From: Candidatus Woesearchaeota archaeon
GTDB taxonomy: Archaea > Nanobdellota > Nanobdellia > Woesearchaeales > GW2011-AR15
Length of the DNA stretch: 64,000 nucleotides
NCBI GenBank assembly: GCA_016928835.1
Contig: JAFGJW010000016.1
Location: forward strand, 32,194 to 96,193
Direction of reading: 5' to 3'
A program made the translations under genes and the position numbers. Of the stretch, positions 54,079-63,470 are shown piece after piece; within the stretch, counting starts at the first letter, position 1, and each line of letters begins with the position of its first letter. Below the pieces are notes generated by a model. That model worked only from the letters and a program-made list of their open reading frames with translations, was not told the DNA's origin and did no database searches.

Positions 54079-54621
54079 ATGGCGAAATATTTAAGTATAA
54101 AAAGTCCAATAGTTGGAGCAACCATTCTAGTACTCTTACTGTTGATTATCTGGTGCATGCCCTTTATGTATACATGGACACCTCCACTTGGGAGTTTTTC
54201 TGCTCCTGTACTCATATCTATCTTATTTATTTACAAGTACTATCATGCCTTCTGGGGTGAAGATTCAAAAAGGAATCAGAAAAATAGAATTATTGATATT
54301 AATAATGATAATGAAAAAGTGAAAGAAAAAGCGTTAAAAATTATTATTGGGTGCGCATTAGTTATGATAATTCTAAGCATAATATTTTACTCTGATCTTA
54401 TTTTTAATATTGAAATTGGAGCAATTAGGGATCTTGTTTATGTTCTTTTTGGACTTGCTTTCATTTCTCCTTTTTTTATTGCTGCATACTCAGGAATTTG
54501 TAGGAAGACTTTGCCTGCCTTGGTCGCTTCAGTTATTTTTAGGGGCAGAGTTGCTTTTTTGCAGGGGATTACTTGCTTAATAATTGGTCTTATTCTGGCT
54601 TACTTCCTTTTTGTGAGATAG
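54079..54621 (+). CDS. Four-helix membrane protein of unknown function
   Basis: 180 residues with hydrophobic segments near 10-30, 35-50, 90-115, 118-140 and 155-178, separated by a basic loop (EDSKRNQKNRIID). It starts on the base after the lipoprotein's stop codon, indicating coupled translation, so the pair may form a surface complex. No motif is recognised. Confidence 0.6.
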   Translation: MAKYLSIKSPIVGATILVLLLLIIWCMPFMYTWTPPLGSFSAPVLISILFIYKYYHAFWGEDSKRNQKNRIIDINNDNEKVKEKALKIIIGCALVMIILSIIFYSDLIFNIEIGAIRDLVYVLFGLAFISPFFIAAYSGICRKTLPALVASVIFRGRVAFLQGITCLIIGLILAYFLFVR

Positions 54622-54732
54622 TATAATATTTCAGTAACTTTTATAAACAACATGTAATTCCGCTAGACTAAGAAATGTGGGATTAGTTCTCTCAAAGAAG
54701 AGAGGCTGCCTGAATCTTGAAGGTGATAAAAC
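54622..54732 (+). promoter_or_regulatory. Structured 5' leader of eL15
   Basis: A TATA box TTTATAAAC at 54640-54648 predicts a start near 54665-54670, leaving a ~65-nt leader, long for a genome with mostly leaderless genes. The leader folds into ACTAA/TTAGT and TCTCTC-AAAGAA-GAGAGG hairpins, with GAAGGTG as ribosome-binding site before ATG 54733. It may be an autoregulatory site for the ribosomal protein. Confidence 0.4.
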
Positions 54733-55311
54733 ATGGGAATTTATTCGTATATCAAAGAATTATGGAAACAGCCTAAGAAAAATATGCCTGAATTATGGAA
54801 AGAGAGGCTTATAAAATGGAGAAAAGAGCCTGTAACTGTCAGGATTGATAGGCCTACCAGGTTAGACAGAGCAAGAGCTCTGGGCTATAAAGCAAAACAA
54901 GGCTATATAATGGTGAGGCAGAGAGTAAATAGAGGCGGAAGAACAAGAGAAAAGATTAGACATGCAAGAAGACCTAAGACAAGAAGACATAGGAAGATTG
55001 TTGCAAAAAGCTATCAGCAAATTGCTGAAGAGAGAGCAAATAGAAAATATGTAAATTGTGAAGTACTTAACTCATATTGGGTTGCACAGGATGGAAAACA
55101 TTACTGGTATGAAGTTATTCTCCTTGACAAAGCACATCCCTCAATTATGAAGGACAAAGCAACAAGATGGGTTGCTGAGCCACAGCATAGAGGCAGGGTT
55201 TTCAGAGGACTTACAAGCGCTGGCAAAAAAAGCAGAGGTCTAAGACATAAAGGAAAAGGCGCAGAAAAAGTAAGACCTAGTTTAAGGGCCAATAAGAGAA
55301 GAGCACATTAG
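54733..55311 (+). CDS. rpl15e: 50S ribosomal protein L15e
   Basis: 192-residue eL15: [102 protein letters not shown] blocks and the basic tail [21 protein letters not shown]. Complete and typical. Its leader is unusual (see separate entry). Confidence 0.97.
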   Translation: MGIYSYIKELWKQPKKNMPELWKERLIKWRKEPVTVRIDRPTRLDRARALGYKAKQGYIMVRQRVNRGGRTREKIRHARRPKTRRHRKIVAKSYQQIAEERANRKYVNCEVLNSYWVAQDGKHYWYEVILLDKAHPSIMKDKATRWVAEPQHRGRVFRGLTSAGKKSRGLRHKGKGAEKVRPSLRANKRRAH

Positions 55312-55318
55312 CAATGAA

Positions 55319-55753
55319 TTATTTTTTAATTCTATATTTAGTAACTTTTTTCTGCCCCACACATAAGGACACCGCTAAGTATGCTGTAAGTCCGCCCATC
55401 AATAATGCAATCATATCTTCTTTGCTATATACAATATTAAATCCAGTTAATGCATGAATAATCGGGCTTGCCAGTTCCAATAAGACTAATGCAGGTGTTA
55501 CTATAATGGGAACATATCTTGGATTTACAAAGTATCTACCATATGCTTCTCTGTGAAGTTCATTTGCCAAATTTACCAATCCGGTACATACGACTGGCTG
55601 TAAAAAACTGCCTCCTGATTGAAGTATAAGATTCATCTCTTGGTTATTTCTAATATAAATCTCTTGGGTAATTTCAATATACGCTGATAAGGCAGCTCCC
55701 CCAAAACCACTTATCATATTATAAATAACATGAGACAATTCGTAGCGGTTCAT
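55319..55753 (-). CDS. Small membrane protein, Lys-poor, unknown
   Basis: 144 residues with hydrophobic stretches near 12-28, 45-65, 78-98 and 110-130, suggesting three or four membrane helices. Lysines are nearly absent except at the C-terminus (KKVTKYRIKK), which places that end in the cytoplasm. It converges with eL15, 7 nt apart. No family recognised. Belongs with the other compositionally odd single genes. Confidence 0.55.
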   Translation of the reverse strand: MNRYELSHVIYNMISGFGGAALSAYIEITQEIYIRNNQEMNLILQSGGSFLQPVVCTGLVNLANELHREAYGRYFVNPRYVPIIVTPALVLLELASPIIHALTGFNIVYSKEDMIALLMGGLTAYLAVSLCVGQKKVTKYRIKK

Positions 55754-55835
55754 TAGAACGTTGCATATTTAAGTTATATTTAAATATCACATAATCAATC
55801 CATAATCTTTTTAATAATTCTGCAATTCTTAGCAG

Positions 55836-58800
55836 ATGATGATAGCCTATCAAAAAACACCTTATTTAGACGAAGAGATTTATGCTATTCTGCACCCTAT
55901 CCTTAAAAAATGGTTTAAGTCTAATTTTCCAGAGTTTTCTATCCCACAGAAATATGGTATAATACCTATTCACAACAAAGAAAATACTCTAATATTTGCT
56001 CCGACAGGCACAGGAAAAACACTGACAGCCTTTCTGTCCATAATAAATGAGCTTACCTTCTTGGCAGATGCAAACCAGTTAGATGACAGGGTCTACTGTG
56101 TTTATATCAGTCCTCTTAAAGCATTATCTAGAGATATAAAGGTTAATTTAAAAGAGCCATTGACTGCAATAAAAAAAATTGCTAAGGAAAAGCAAAAACA
56201 AATCAAAATAAGAGTAGCAACAAGAACTGGTGATACTCCTACGAGCCAGAGAGCTGCAATGCTCAGAAGGCCTCCCCATATTTTGATAACAACTCCTGAA
56301 ACATTTGCCATTGTGCTTACCTCGCCGAAATTCAGGAACCATCTCAAGAAAGTGCAGTGGTGTATAGTTGACGAGATTCATTCAATAGCTGCAAGCAAAA
56401 GAGGAGTACACTTGTCACTCTCATTAGAGCGCCTCCAGAACCTATGTGAATTCACAAGGATAGGATTATCTGCTACAGTATCTCCATTGGATGAGATTGC
56501 TAAGTTTCTGGTTGGTTTTGAAGATCCAAACACAGCAATGTTAAGAAAATGTAAAATTGTGGATGCTCAATTCTCAAAAAAGATGGACCTCAAGGTGTTG
56601 TGCCCAGTAGAAGATCTCATAAGTACACCCCACCATATCATGCACCAAAAAATGTACGAGCTAATAAACAACCTTGTTCAAAATCACAGAACAACACTCA
56701 TTTTTACCAATACAAGAGCTGCTACAGAAAGAGTAGTGCATAACCTTAAAGAGAACTTCCCACATCAATATACAGAGAAGATAGGTGAGGGAAAATCAAA
56801 ATCACTAATAGGCGCGCATCACGGTTCTCTGTCTACGACACATAGGCTAAGAATAGAGAGTCAGTTAAAGAACGGTGAGCTTAAATGCATTGTTTCTTCA
56901 ACCTCTCTTGAGCTTGGTATAGATATTGGTTATATTGATCTAGTTATCTTATTGGGAAGCCCTAAGTCTGTTGCCCGGGCGCTTCAACGGATTGGCAGAA
57001 GCGGTCACAAACTGCATGATACTGCAAAGGGAAGGATTATTGTTCTTGACAGAGATGATCTCATAGAGTGTGCAGTACTATTAAAAGAGGCGATTGAGAG
57101 GAAAATTGACAGGATTGATATCCCTAAAAATGCTCTTGATGTTCTTGCACAGCAGATATATGGTATGGCTATTCAATCAAAGCAAGACATAAAGGAATTG
57201 TTCATGAGTGTAAAGAGGAGCTATTGCTATGCAACATTGCAAAGAGAAGATTTTGATAGCATAATAAGCTACTTGGCTGGAGATTATGCGAGTCTTGAAG
57301 ACAGAAATGTATATGCAAAGATATGGTATGATAAGGAAACAGGTACCATAGGCAGAAGAGGCAGCCTAGCCAGAGTCATCTATATGACAAATGTTGGTAC
57401 CATTCCAGATGAAACATATGTCACTGTTAAACTAGGAGACGAAATAATCGGCAAAATTGATGAAGGATTTCTCGAGAGACTCAAGAGAGGCGATGTTTTT
57501 GTGCTTGGCGGAGAGACATATGAATTTCAGTACAGCAGAGGAATGACTGCCCAGGTAAAAACATCATCGGGAAGACCACCAACTGTGCCATCATGGGTTT
57601 CAGAGATGCTGCCCTTAAGCTTTGATTTAGCCATGCAAATCCAGAAGTTTCGGCGCTTAATGTTAAATAAAATGAGCAGTAATGCATCAAAGCAGGAGAT
57701 ATTAGTTTTTATTGACTCCTATCTATATGTGGACAAGTATGGTGCAAATTCAATATACTCTTATTTTAATCAGCAGAATAAATTCTCAAAAGTCGCTAAC
57801 GACAAGATACTTGTGATTGAACATTTTAAAGAAGAAAAGCAAAAGCATGTCGTGTTCCACACACTCTATGGGAGAAGGGTAAATGATGTACTAAGCAGAG
57901 CACTTGCGTTCGCCCTCTCAAAGATGGGGCAAAGTGATATTAATCTTGCCATATCAGACAATGGGTTTATGTTAAGTTACCGAGGAACTGCCCAGATCAG
58001 AAAGGCTCTTGGGTTACTTAAAGAGGACAAATTAGATAGAATAATGAATATTGCTCTTGACAAGACAGAAATACTGAAACGCCGGTTCAGGCATTGTGCA
58101 ACCAGATCATTGATGATTCTGAAAAATTATCATGGGCGGAAAAAAAGTGTGGGCAAACAACAGGTAAGCTCCTTACTGTTATTAAAAGCAGTAACCAGAA
58201 TATCCAGAGATTTCCCAATCTTAAGAGAGACCAGACGGGAGATCCTGCAGGATTTTATGGATATTAACAACGCTGCACTTGTAATAAAAAATATCGAAAA
58301 AGGAACAATAAAAGTACAGGAAGTATTTTCAGATTTCCCAAGTCCGTTTGCATTCAATCTAGTATTACAGGGTTACTCTGATATATTCAAGATAGAAGAT
58401 AAAACTGACTTTCTGAGGAGAATGCACCAGAAAGTCCTAAATATGATCGGCAATAAAGAAATAGAGAGATTTAGCTACTCGAAGATCTGGCAGGAGGCCG
58501 AGGAGGCTAAGTTCAGAGAAAAAAAAGAGAAAATAGTCAAGATCAGGGCGCAGATTAGCGAATTAACAGACATACCAAACGATGCTAAGGAAGATTTATT
58601 GGACTTCACTTACAATGAAAAGATGTCTAAAAAAGCTTTTGAATACCTAATAGAAGTGAAAGACAAAATCAAAAGCAACTGGCCAGAAGAATCAAGAGTA
58701 TTTATAATGCAGAAGATGAAGGAATTTGACAAGACAGCCATTCTTAAAAAACAACTTAACCTAGCATATAGGAAAACAAGATTTGATCCAGTATTTTACA

Positions 58801-58949
58801 AGGACTTAAATGATATCATTGATGGTAAGAGGGAGGGATTCTCCAAAGAATTCAAAGATTGGCTCGGCACCTTGTTTAAGGGCACTGTACCTTATTCCTG
58901 GAGAACCGAGTTGGTAAAATTTCTGACGGAAGCCAAAGATGAGATTTGA
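55836..58949 (+). CDS. lhr: Lhr-type large superfamily 2 helicase
   Basis: 1037 residues. RecA-like domain 1: FAPTGTGKTLTAFLS (Walker A near residue 60), ISPLKALSRDIKVNL, TTPETFAIVL, VDEIHSIAASKRG and LSATVSPL. Domain 2: TLIFTNTRAATERV, GAHHGSLSTTHRL, VSSTSLELGIDIG and QRIGRSGHK. The winged helix and long C-terminal Lhr-core (GTIPDETYVTVKLGDEIIGKIDEGFLERLKRGDVFVLGG) follow. A 3'-5' DNA helicase for repair. Longer than the ~900-residue minimum, with extra C-terminal helices. The start ATG at 55836 follows an AT-rich promoter. Confidence 0.93.
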   Translation: MMIAYQKTPYLDEEIYAILHPILKKWFKSNFPEFSIPQKYGIIPIHNKENTLIFAPTGTGKTLTAFLSIINELTFLADANQLDDRVYCVYISPLKALSRDIKVNLKEPLTAIKKIAKEKQKQIKIRVATRTGDTPTSQRAAMLRRPPHILITTPETFAIVLTSPKFRNHLKKVQWCIVDEIHSIAASKRGVHLSLSLERLQNLCEFTRIGLSATVSPLDEIAKFLVGFEDPNTAMLRKCKIVDAQFSKKMDLKVLCPVEDLISTPHHIMHQKMYELINNLVQNHRTTLIFTNTRAATERVVHNLKENFPHQYTEKIGEGKSKSLIGAHHGSLSTTHRLRIESQLKNGELKCIVSSTSLELGIDIGYIDLVILLGSPKSVARALQRIGRSGHKLHDTAKGRIIVLDRDDLIECAVLLKEAIERKIDRIDIPKNALDVLAQQIYGMAIQSKQDIKELFMSVKRSYCYATLQREDFDSIISYLAGDYASLEDRNVYAKIWYDKETGTIGRRGSLARVIYMTNVGTIPDETYVTVKLGDEIIGKIDEGFLERLKRGDVFVLGGETYEFQYSRGMTAQVKTSSGRPPTVPSWVSEMLPLSFDLAMQIQKFRRLMLNKMSSNASKQEILVFIDSYLYVDKYGANSIYSYFNQQNKFSKVANDKILVIEHFKEEKQKHVVFHTLYGRRVNDVLSRALAFALSKMGQSDINLAISDNGFMLSYRGTAQIRKALGLLKEDKLDRIMNIALDKTEILKRRFRHCATRSLMILKNYHGRKKSVGKQQVSSLLLLKAVTRISRDFPILRETRREILQDFMDINNAALVIKNIEKGTIKVQEVFSDFPSPFAFNLVLQGYSDIFKIEDKTDFLRRMHQKVLNMIGNKEIERFSYSKIWQEAEEAKFREKKEKIVKIRAQISELTDIPNDAKEDLLDFTYNEKMSKKAFEYLIEVKDKIKSNWPEESRVFIMQKMKEFDKTAILKKQLNLAYRKTRFDPVFYKDLNDIIDGKREGFSKEFKDWLGTLFKGTVPYSWRTELVKFLTEAKDEI

Positions 58950-58963
58950 ATCAGAATACCAAA

Positions 58964-59140
58964 TCAGAATATATTCTGAAAATCGTTTGATTCTTCCAAT
59001 AATCTCGATGCTCTGTCATGCTTGTCTTCTTGCACTGTTCCAGTCCTTCCGCAATATGGGCAATACCTAAATGTTATTCCGTTATTCCTAATAAACTTAT
59101 AATTACAGTAACAGCATATATACTTTATTCTGTCTCCCAT
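58964..59140 (-). CDS. Small double-CxxC zinc-ribbon protein
   Basis: 58 residues: MGDRIKYICCYCNYKF, then FRYCPYCGRTGTVQED and an acidic helical tail. Cys pairs CxxC at 9-12 and CPYC at 27-30 would bind one zinc ion. Preceded by GAGGTGA with 4 nt spacing. It starts 9 nt after the DUF4010 membrane gene, so the two share a transcript. Rubredoxin-like or ribosome-associated roles are possible; nothing more specific is shown. Confidence 0.7.
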   Translation of the reverse strand: MGDRIKYICCYCNYKFIRNNGITFRYCPYCGRTGTVQEDKHDRASRLLEESNDFQNIF

Positions 59141-59149
59141 CACATCACC

Positions 59150-60400
59150 TCATGCTCCAAATAAATGAGATATGAATAACAGTCCAAGCAAGATTGTGAC
59201 ACCTAAGATAAGACTTAGATTCTTGGCAAACTTTTTTGATCCAAACAAATAGCCGATAAATATCTTAGCAACAGTATTCACTGTAGCACCGATAACAATC
59301 GCCATGACCGCAACCTCTGTCAATATATTTTGACCCTGTCTTGCAACAAAGATAGTAATTGCATCAATATCCGCGATTCCCGAGATGATACTTGCCAGGT
59401 ATATACCCTTTGAACCCATAAAAAGCTGACCTGCTTTTGAAATAAACAAGATAACTGCGTAAAAAACTCCAAATTTCAAGGCAGCATTCAGGTTTAATGG
59501 ATTTTCGATCTTCATCTCAGCTGATGAATGCGAGAGTTTTTTCCACATGAAGGTTAGTGGAACATAACCAACAAACGTCATACACACGAGTGGAAACACC
59601 AATTTGTATAGCAGAGCGGAGTTAAGCAGAAATACCTCAAGGATTACTCTTAAGAACATTGTGGAACTGGCGATAGCAGCAGCAAATATGTAAGGATCAA
59701 GAGATTTCTGCTCTTGTTTTGACTTTTGAGCCATGCTGCTGACAACAGCCATGCTTGATAGGAACCCACCAAAAAAGCCTATTAGGCCTATGCCTTTTTC
59801 TGCTCCAAAAAATTTTATTAGGATGTAACTGCCAAAATTTACTGCAGAGACAAATACAACCATTAGCCATATTTCATAAGGATTAAAAAAGCCATAAGGA
59901 CCATAAGAGTGGTTTGGGAGCAGTGGTAGGATAACAAATGCAATGATTAGGAACTTAATCATATCAATGAACTCTTGTCTCTTTATTTGTGAGGCAAATT
60001 TATGGAGCGGAGTGCTAAAGGAAAGTGTCAGAGTAATTACAACTGCTGACAACACTGCCAGCTCAAATGGCCCTGTATAACTAACCACGCCGATAACAAA
60101 TGCCACTAAAGCTGATATTTCTGAAGTAATGCCAATATGTTTTGTAATGTAGCAGTTAGTAATGTAGCTTGCTAGTATTGTGAGTGAATACATGACTAGA
60201 ACTACAGCTAAGAACCAATCAAAGAAGTTGTCAGAGACATAGGCTGAGAGGGTTCCTAAGAAAGTAACAATCATATATGTCCTTATGCCAGCGAAATAGA
60301 CTCTCTTATACCTTTGTTTGACCTTTTCTCTCTCTATCCCTATCAGTGCTCCAAGCAATAAAGAAGTAATGCACTTCTGCATCAATGTGAAGGAAAGCAT
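59150..60400 (-). CDS. MgtC/DUF4010 family membrane protein
   Basis: About 416 residues with 11-12 helices. The N-terminal MgtC-like part has LLGALIGIEREK...FAGIRTYMIVTFLGTLSA, the family's signature; the rest matches DUF4010 (COG3174), with GIGLIGFFGGFLSSMAVVSSMA and GIADIDAITIFVARQG. Often linked to magnesium or potassium adaptation; archaeal function unproven. I chose the ATG at 60400, about 25 nt after TTTATATAAC; a TTG six codons upstream lies too near that box. Confidence 0.85.
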   Translation of the reverse strand: MLSFTLMQKCITSLLLGALIGIEREKVKQRYKRVYFAGIRTYMIVTFLGTLSAYVSDNFFDWFLAVVLVMYSLTILASYITNCYITKHIGITSEISALVAFVIGVVSYTGPFELAVLSAVVITLTLSFSTPLHKFASQIKRQEFIDMIKFLIIAFVILPLLPNHSYGPYGFFNPYEIWLMVVFVSAVNFGSYILIKFFGAEKGIGLIGFFGGFLSSMAVVSSMAQKSKQEQKSLDPYIFAAAIASSTMFLRVILEVFLLNSALLYKLVFPLVCMTFVGYVPLTFMWKKLSHSSAEMKIENPLNLNAALKFGVFYAVILFISKAGQLFMGSKGIYLASIISGIADIDAITIFVARQGQNILTEVAVMAIVIGATVNTVAKIFIGYLFGSKKFAKNLSLILGVTILLGLLFISHLFGA

Positions 60401-60578
60401 ACTATTTTTAGCGTGCAAGCTGTTATATAAATCTTTGGATTTTAGTCTACAAGTCTCTTATTAAAAAAATAGAACAATAAATTTTATATACCAAAGGGAA
60501 ATTCGATATATATGGAAGCAAATATTATTATTTATCATGATATTTCTTGTTTTGTCCAATTATCCTATGGAAGGTTCA

Positions 60579-61163
60579 ATGAAAAAGAAAAAATTATTCC
60601 AAACAAGAAGTGATTACTATCCATTTGATATACGGAAATACATTACGGTCAAGAATGTTTTGATATTGCTGCTACTTATTTTTTTGTACCTTCTATTTCC
60701 TAAGTATATGCAGGTAATTATACTAATGATGATATTTTATCCTATATCTGTTGTAACTGCAAGAATCACAAAGTACATGCGTGGCTTTCATATTGAGACT
60801 ATGACTTCTTTTACACTATTCTTGGGTTATGTGTATGGATGGAGATGGGCACTTCTTTTTGGCCTTGGGCTTGGCTCTTATATCTGGTCTCAAGCAGGGA
60901 TAAACCAAAAAACCTTATTGACAATACTGATTACAGGACTATGTGCTTTTCTTGGGTACTGGGTGCAACCTATTAGTAATTTTTTTTGGGCATATATCCT
61001 TGCCTCATCCATAAGGAACATTATTAGTTTTGTCCTGTTTTTGTTTGTCAATCCTGATATTTTCAATAATATTACCCACACAGTTAATGATTTTATCTGG
61101 CATACCCTAATCATGTCAAACATTGTTAATGCCATATACAAGATTATCCTTTGGTTAACCTAA
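60579..61163 (+). CDS. Polytopic membrane protein of unknown function
   Basis: About 194 residues, a basic N-terminus (MKKKKLFQTRSDYYPFDIRK) and five or six membrane helices. GYVYGWRWALLFGLGLGSYIWS is an ECF-S or MreD-like stretch, but the family is not certain. GGAAGGT lies 3-9 nt before ATG 60579; in-frame ATGs at 60537 and 60567 are alternatives. The frame ends inside the upstream part of the DtdA gene region. An overlapping 33-codon ORF at 60512 is described as a finding. Confidence 0.6.
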   Translation: MKKKKLFQTRSDYYPFDIRKYITVKNVLILLLLIFLYLLFPKYMQVIILMMIFYPISVVTARITKYMRGFHIETMTSFTLFLGYVYGWRWALLFGLGLGSYIWSQAGINQKTLLTILITGLCAFLGYWVQPISNFFWAYILASSIRNIISFVLFLFVNPDIFNNITHTVNDFIWHTLIMSNIVNAIYKIILWLT

Positions 61164-61195
61164 ATTACAAAAATCATTACTTACACTATACTTCC

Positions 61196-61945
61196 ATGGA
61201 ATGCGCAATAATCTTCTCTGCAATTGATAATGCAAGTATGAATATCATGAGACAGTTGAGATTTTATAAGCCTGAATTTAAATGCTACACCATTAATAAG
61301 GACACAGTATACGCTGAAAATTTGGACAGAGACATAGATGCAGATATTCTTATCTTTGCCACAAGGCACGAAAGCAAAGCAAGAAAGCCCTCCCTCCTAA
61401 TCCACAGTCCTGGTAATTTTGCCAAAGCTGAGCTTGGAGGCCGGGATCGGCAATTGTGCACTGCGTATCCAAGTTTATTGAAGAGCATGTTCATTAATTT
61501 GAATCGAATTGGCAAATCTCTATCAAATTTTGATATTACCTTAGAAGCAACCCACCATGGACCTTATCTAAAAAAGCCATGTATGTTTATTGAAATAGGC
61601 TCAACACCAGAGGAATGGTCAAATGAAAAAGCTGGAAAAATCATAGCAGAAACAATCATTGAATCACTTGGCAAAATCGAAAAAAAACCAGCTGCAATTG
61701 GTTTGGGCGGGCCACATTATTGTCCAAATTTCAATAAGATAATGCTCCAAACTGAATATGCATTAGGTCATATCTGCCCAAAGTATTCATTGCAGCACCT
61801 AGATAAAAATATGCTGGACCAGATGATTGACCGCAGCATTGAACATATTGAAGTCGCTCTGCTTGACTGGAAAGGTCTGGGACAAGAAAAAAAAAGGATA
61901 CTTGGGATATTAGAGAATTATGAATTACAAGTAAAAAAGATATAG
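61196..61945 (+). CDS. dtdA: D-aminoacyl-tRNA deacylase (DtdA/DTD2 type)
   Basis: About 249 residues of the archaeal and plant DTD2 family (COG1650), which removes D-amino acids from tRNA. ATRHESKARKPSLLIHSPGNF, LEATHHGPYLKKPCMFIEIGSTPEEW, AAIGLGGPHYCPNF and ALGHICPKYSL are the conserved blocks, with the metal-binding His residues intact. I chose the ATG at 61196; the frame extends 15 codons upstream to a TTG. It is independent of the membrane gene just upstream. Confidence 0.92.
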   Translation: MECAIIFSAIDNASMNIMRQLRFYKPEFKCYTINKDTVYAENLDRDIDADILIFATRHESKARKPSLLIHSPGNFAKAELGGRDRQLCTAYPSLLKSMFINLNRIGKSLSNFDITLEATHHGPYLKKPCMFIEIGSTPEEWSNEKAGKIIAETIIESLGKIEKKPAAIGLGGPHYCPNFNKIMLQTEYALGHICPKYSLQHLDKNMLDQMIDRSIEHIEVALLDWKGLGQEKKRILGILENYELQVKKI

Positions 61946-61951
61946 GATTAT

Positions 61952-63367
61952 CTATCCAAAGTTGATCCTGACTTCACATCTGTTAGAATAAATTACTCTT
62001 TCCCTTCCTTGTTTAGTATCAAATTTGACTTTGGTCTGAGGCAGGTGGATTCCACCTAAAATGCTTAGCTTTGACCTTATCCTGTAAGTAATTATCCTCT
62101 CTTCAAACGGTTCCAGGGATTTAAGCTCCCACTTTAATAACGTACCTTTCTTATCATGATGCAGTATCCTTGTGGGTTCAAGAGTACCTACATAAGATTC
62201 CTTGATTAGCTCCGCCAAAGAAGGTATCTTATCAACAATAGTCAAGTTTTCAATTATTTCCTGAGTTCTGTTTCTGAGATAGATAACAATTTTCATCTCA
62301 GAGATGCCCTCTTCTGGGCTGCCAATTACCAATACTTCTTTCTTGACAACTACCGGACTTCGATAGATATAATACATTATGATTACCAACACCAGAATTA
62401 GAATGATATAAAGTACTGACCTGTAATTTGTGGTAACTCTAAGTTTTGCCTCCTGGTTAGGTTGCAGAGTAATATCCCAAACTAAAAAATCTTCTCCGTT
62501 TATATCTTCCTGTTCTAACCTTGGCTGAGATTTGACAAAAAGCTTTTGGAAAAAATGGATAGGATAATAATATTTCTTGCTGTTTCCAATATTGCCAACA
62601 TTTTTAATTGTAATGTCTTCAATTTTTCTGAATAGTTCCTCTCTAATCTCCTTCTCTACAACCATATCAGAGTAGGATGTTATTTTATATTGTTTCTTTA
62701 CCTTGTTAACAGTCTTGTTGCCTATCCACAAAGTTACTTGTAGCTCATCCTCCTGAGGAGGTGTAAGCGGGTCAAGATTAAAGATAAATTCTTCTGTTCT
62801 CTCCTCTAGTCCGCTAAAAGGGACTATCATCTCTTTGCCTAGGAGATTACTAGAAAGCCCAATCTGCAGTTCATGTATATCAAGTCTATTCCTATTTCGT
62901 AAATATAATTGAACAGCAAGCGGAATTCTTGGATCAACTTCATCTCTCATTGATACTCTCAGCTCTATGGAAGGAGAGTATTCCCTGCTGAAAGGAGAGA
63001 ATTGCCTAACATATAGTGGCACGTCAATGAGTTTTCTCTCTGATGTCTCGGAAGATTCTACAGCAATTTTAACCTTCTGCGGACCTACCTCAGTCCATAC
63101 ACTCGGGATAAGAAGCATCTCTAAGGTTTTATCTGATTCTGGACTGACCCTGATTATAGATGGCTCAGTTTCAACATACCATGAATATTCAGAGGAGTAT
63201 ATCTGAAATAAGTCTTCCTTGTCAAGTTGATTATATATAATAAGTTTAAAATGTGCATTTTCATCAAGATAGATATTGTCTCTTACAGGAGTTACCTGAA
63301 CCTCAAAATTAGCAAAAACAACAGACGTTAAAATAACTGTCAACAAAAGATATATCAGTTTTTTCAT
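61952..63367 (-). CDS. Exported multi-domain surface protein with membrane anchor
   Basis: 471 residues: signal peptide MKKLIYLLLTVILTSVVFA, beta-rich Ig-like domains to about residue 310, a transmembrane helix (VLYIILILVLVIIMYYIY) and a cytoplasmic-side ~140-residue domain with MKIVIYLRNRTQEIIENLTIVDKIPS and LLKWELKSLEPFEERIITYRIRSKL. The latter repeats the LRNRT.. motif typical of DUF11-like conserved repeats. Probably a surface or envelope-linked protein. A minus-strand CTTTATATCC box lies about 25 nt before the start. Confidence 0.7.
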   Translation of the reverse strand: MKKLIYLLLTVILTSVVFANFEVQVTPVRDNIYLDENAHFKLIIYNQLDKEDLFQIYSSEYSWYVETEPSIIRVSPESDKTLEMLLIPSVWTEVGPQKVKIAVESSETSERKLIDVPLYVRQFSPFSREYSPSIELRVSMRDEVDPRIPLAVQLYLRNRNRLDIHELQIGLSSNLLGKEMIVPFSGLEERTEEFIFNLDPLTPPQEDELQVTLWIGNKTVNKVKKQYKITSYSDMVVEKEIREELFRKIEDITIKNVGNIGNSKKYYYPIHFFQKLFVKSQPRLEQEDINGEDFLVWDITLQPNQEAKLRVTTNYRSVLYIILILVLVIIMYYIYRSPVVVKKEVLVIGSPEEGISEMKIVIYLRNRTQEIIENLTIVDKIPSLAELIKESYVGTLEPTRILHHDKKGTLLKWELKSLEPFEERIITYRIRSKLSILGGIHLPQTKVKFDTKQGRERVIYSNRCEVRINFG

Positions 63368-63470
63368 ATTTTTCCACTTATTAATAGGATATAAAGTCTT
63401 TAAACTACTATATAAAGATTTTGTTTTATTTTAAAATGCCCTTGCTTTAATATACAGAATATATAAAGAA

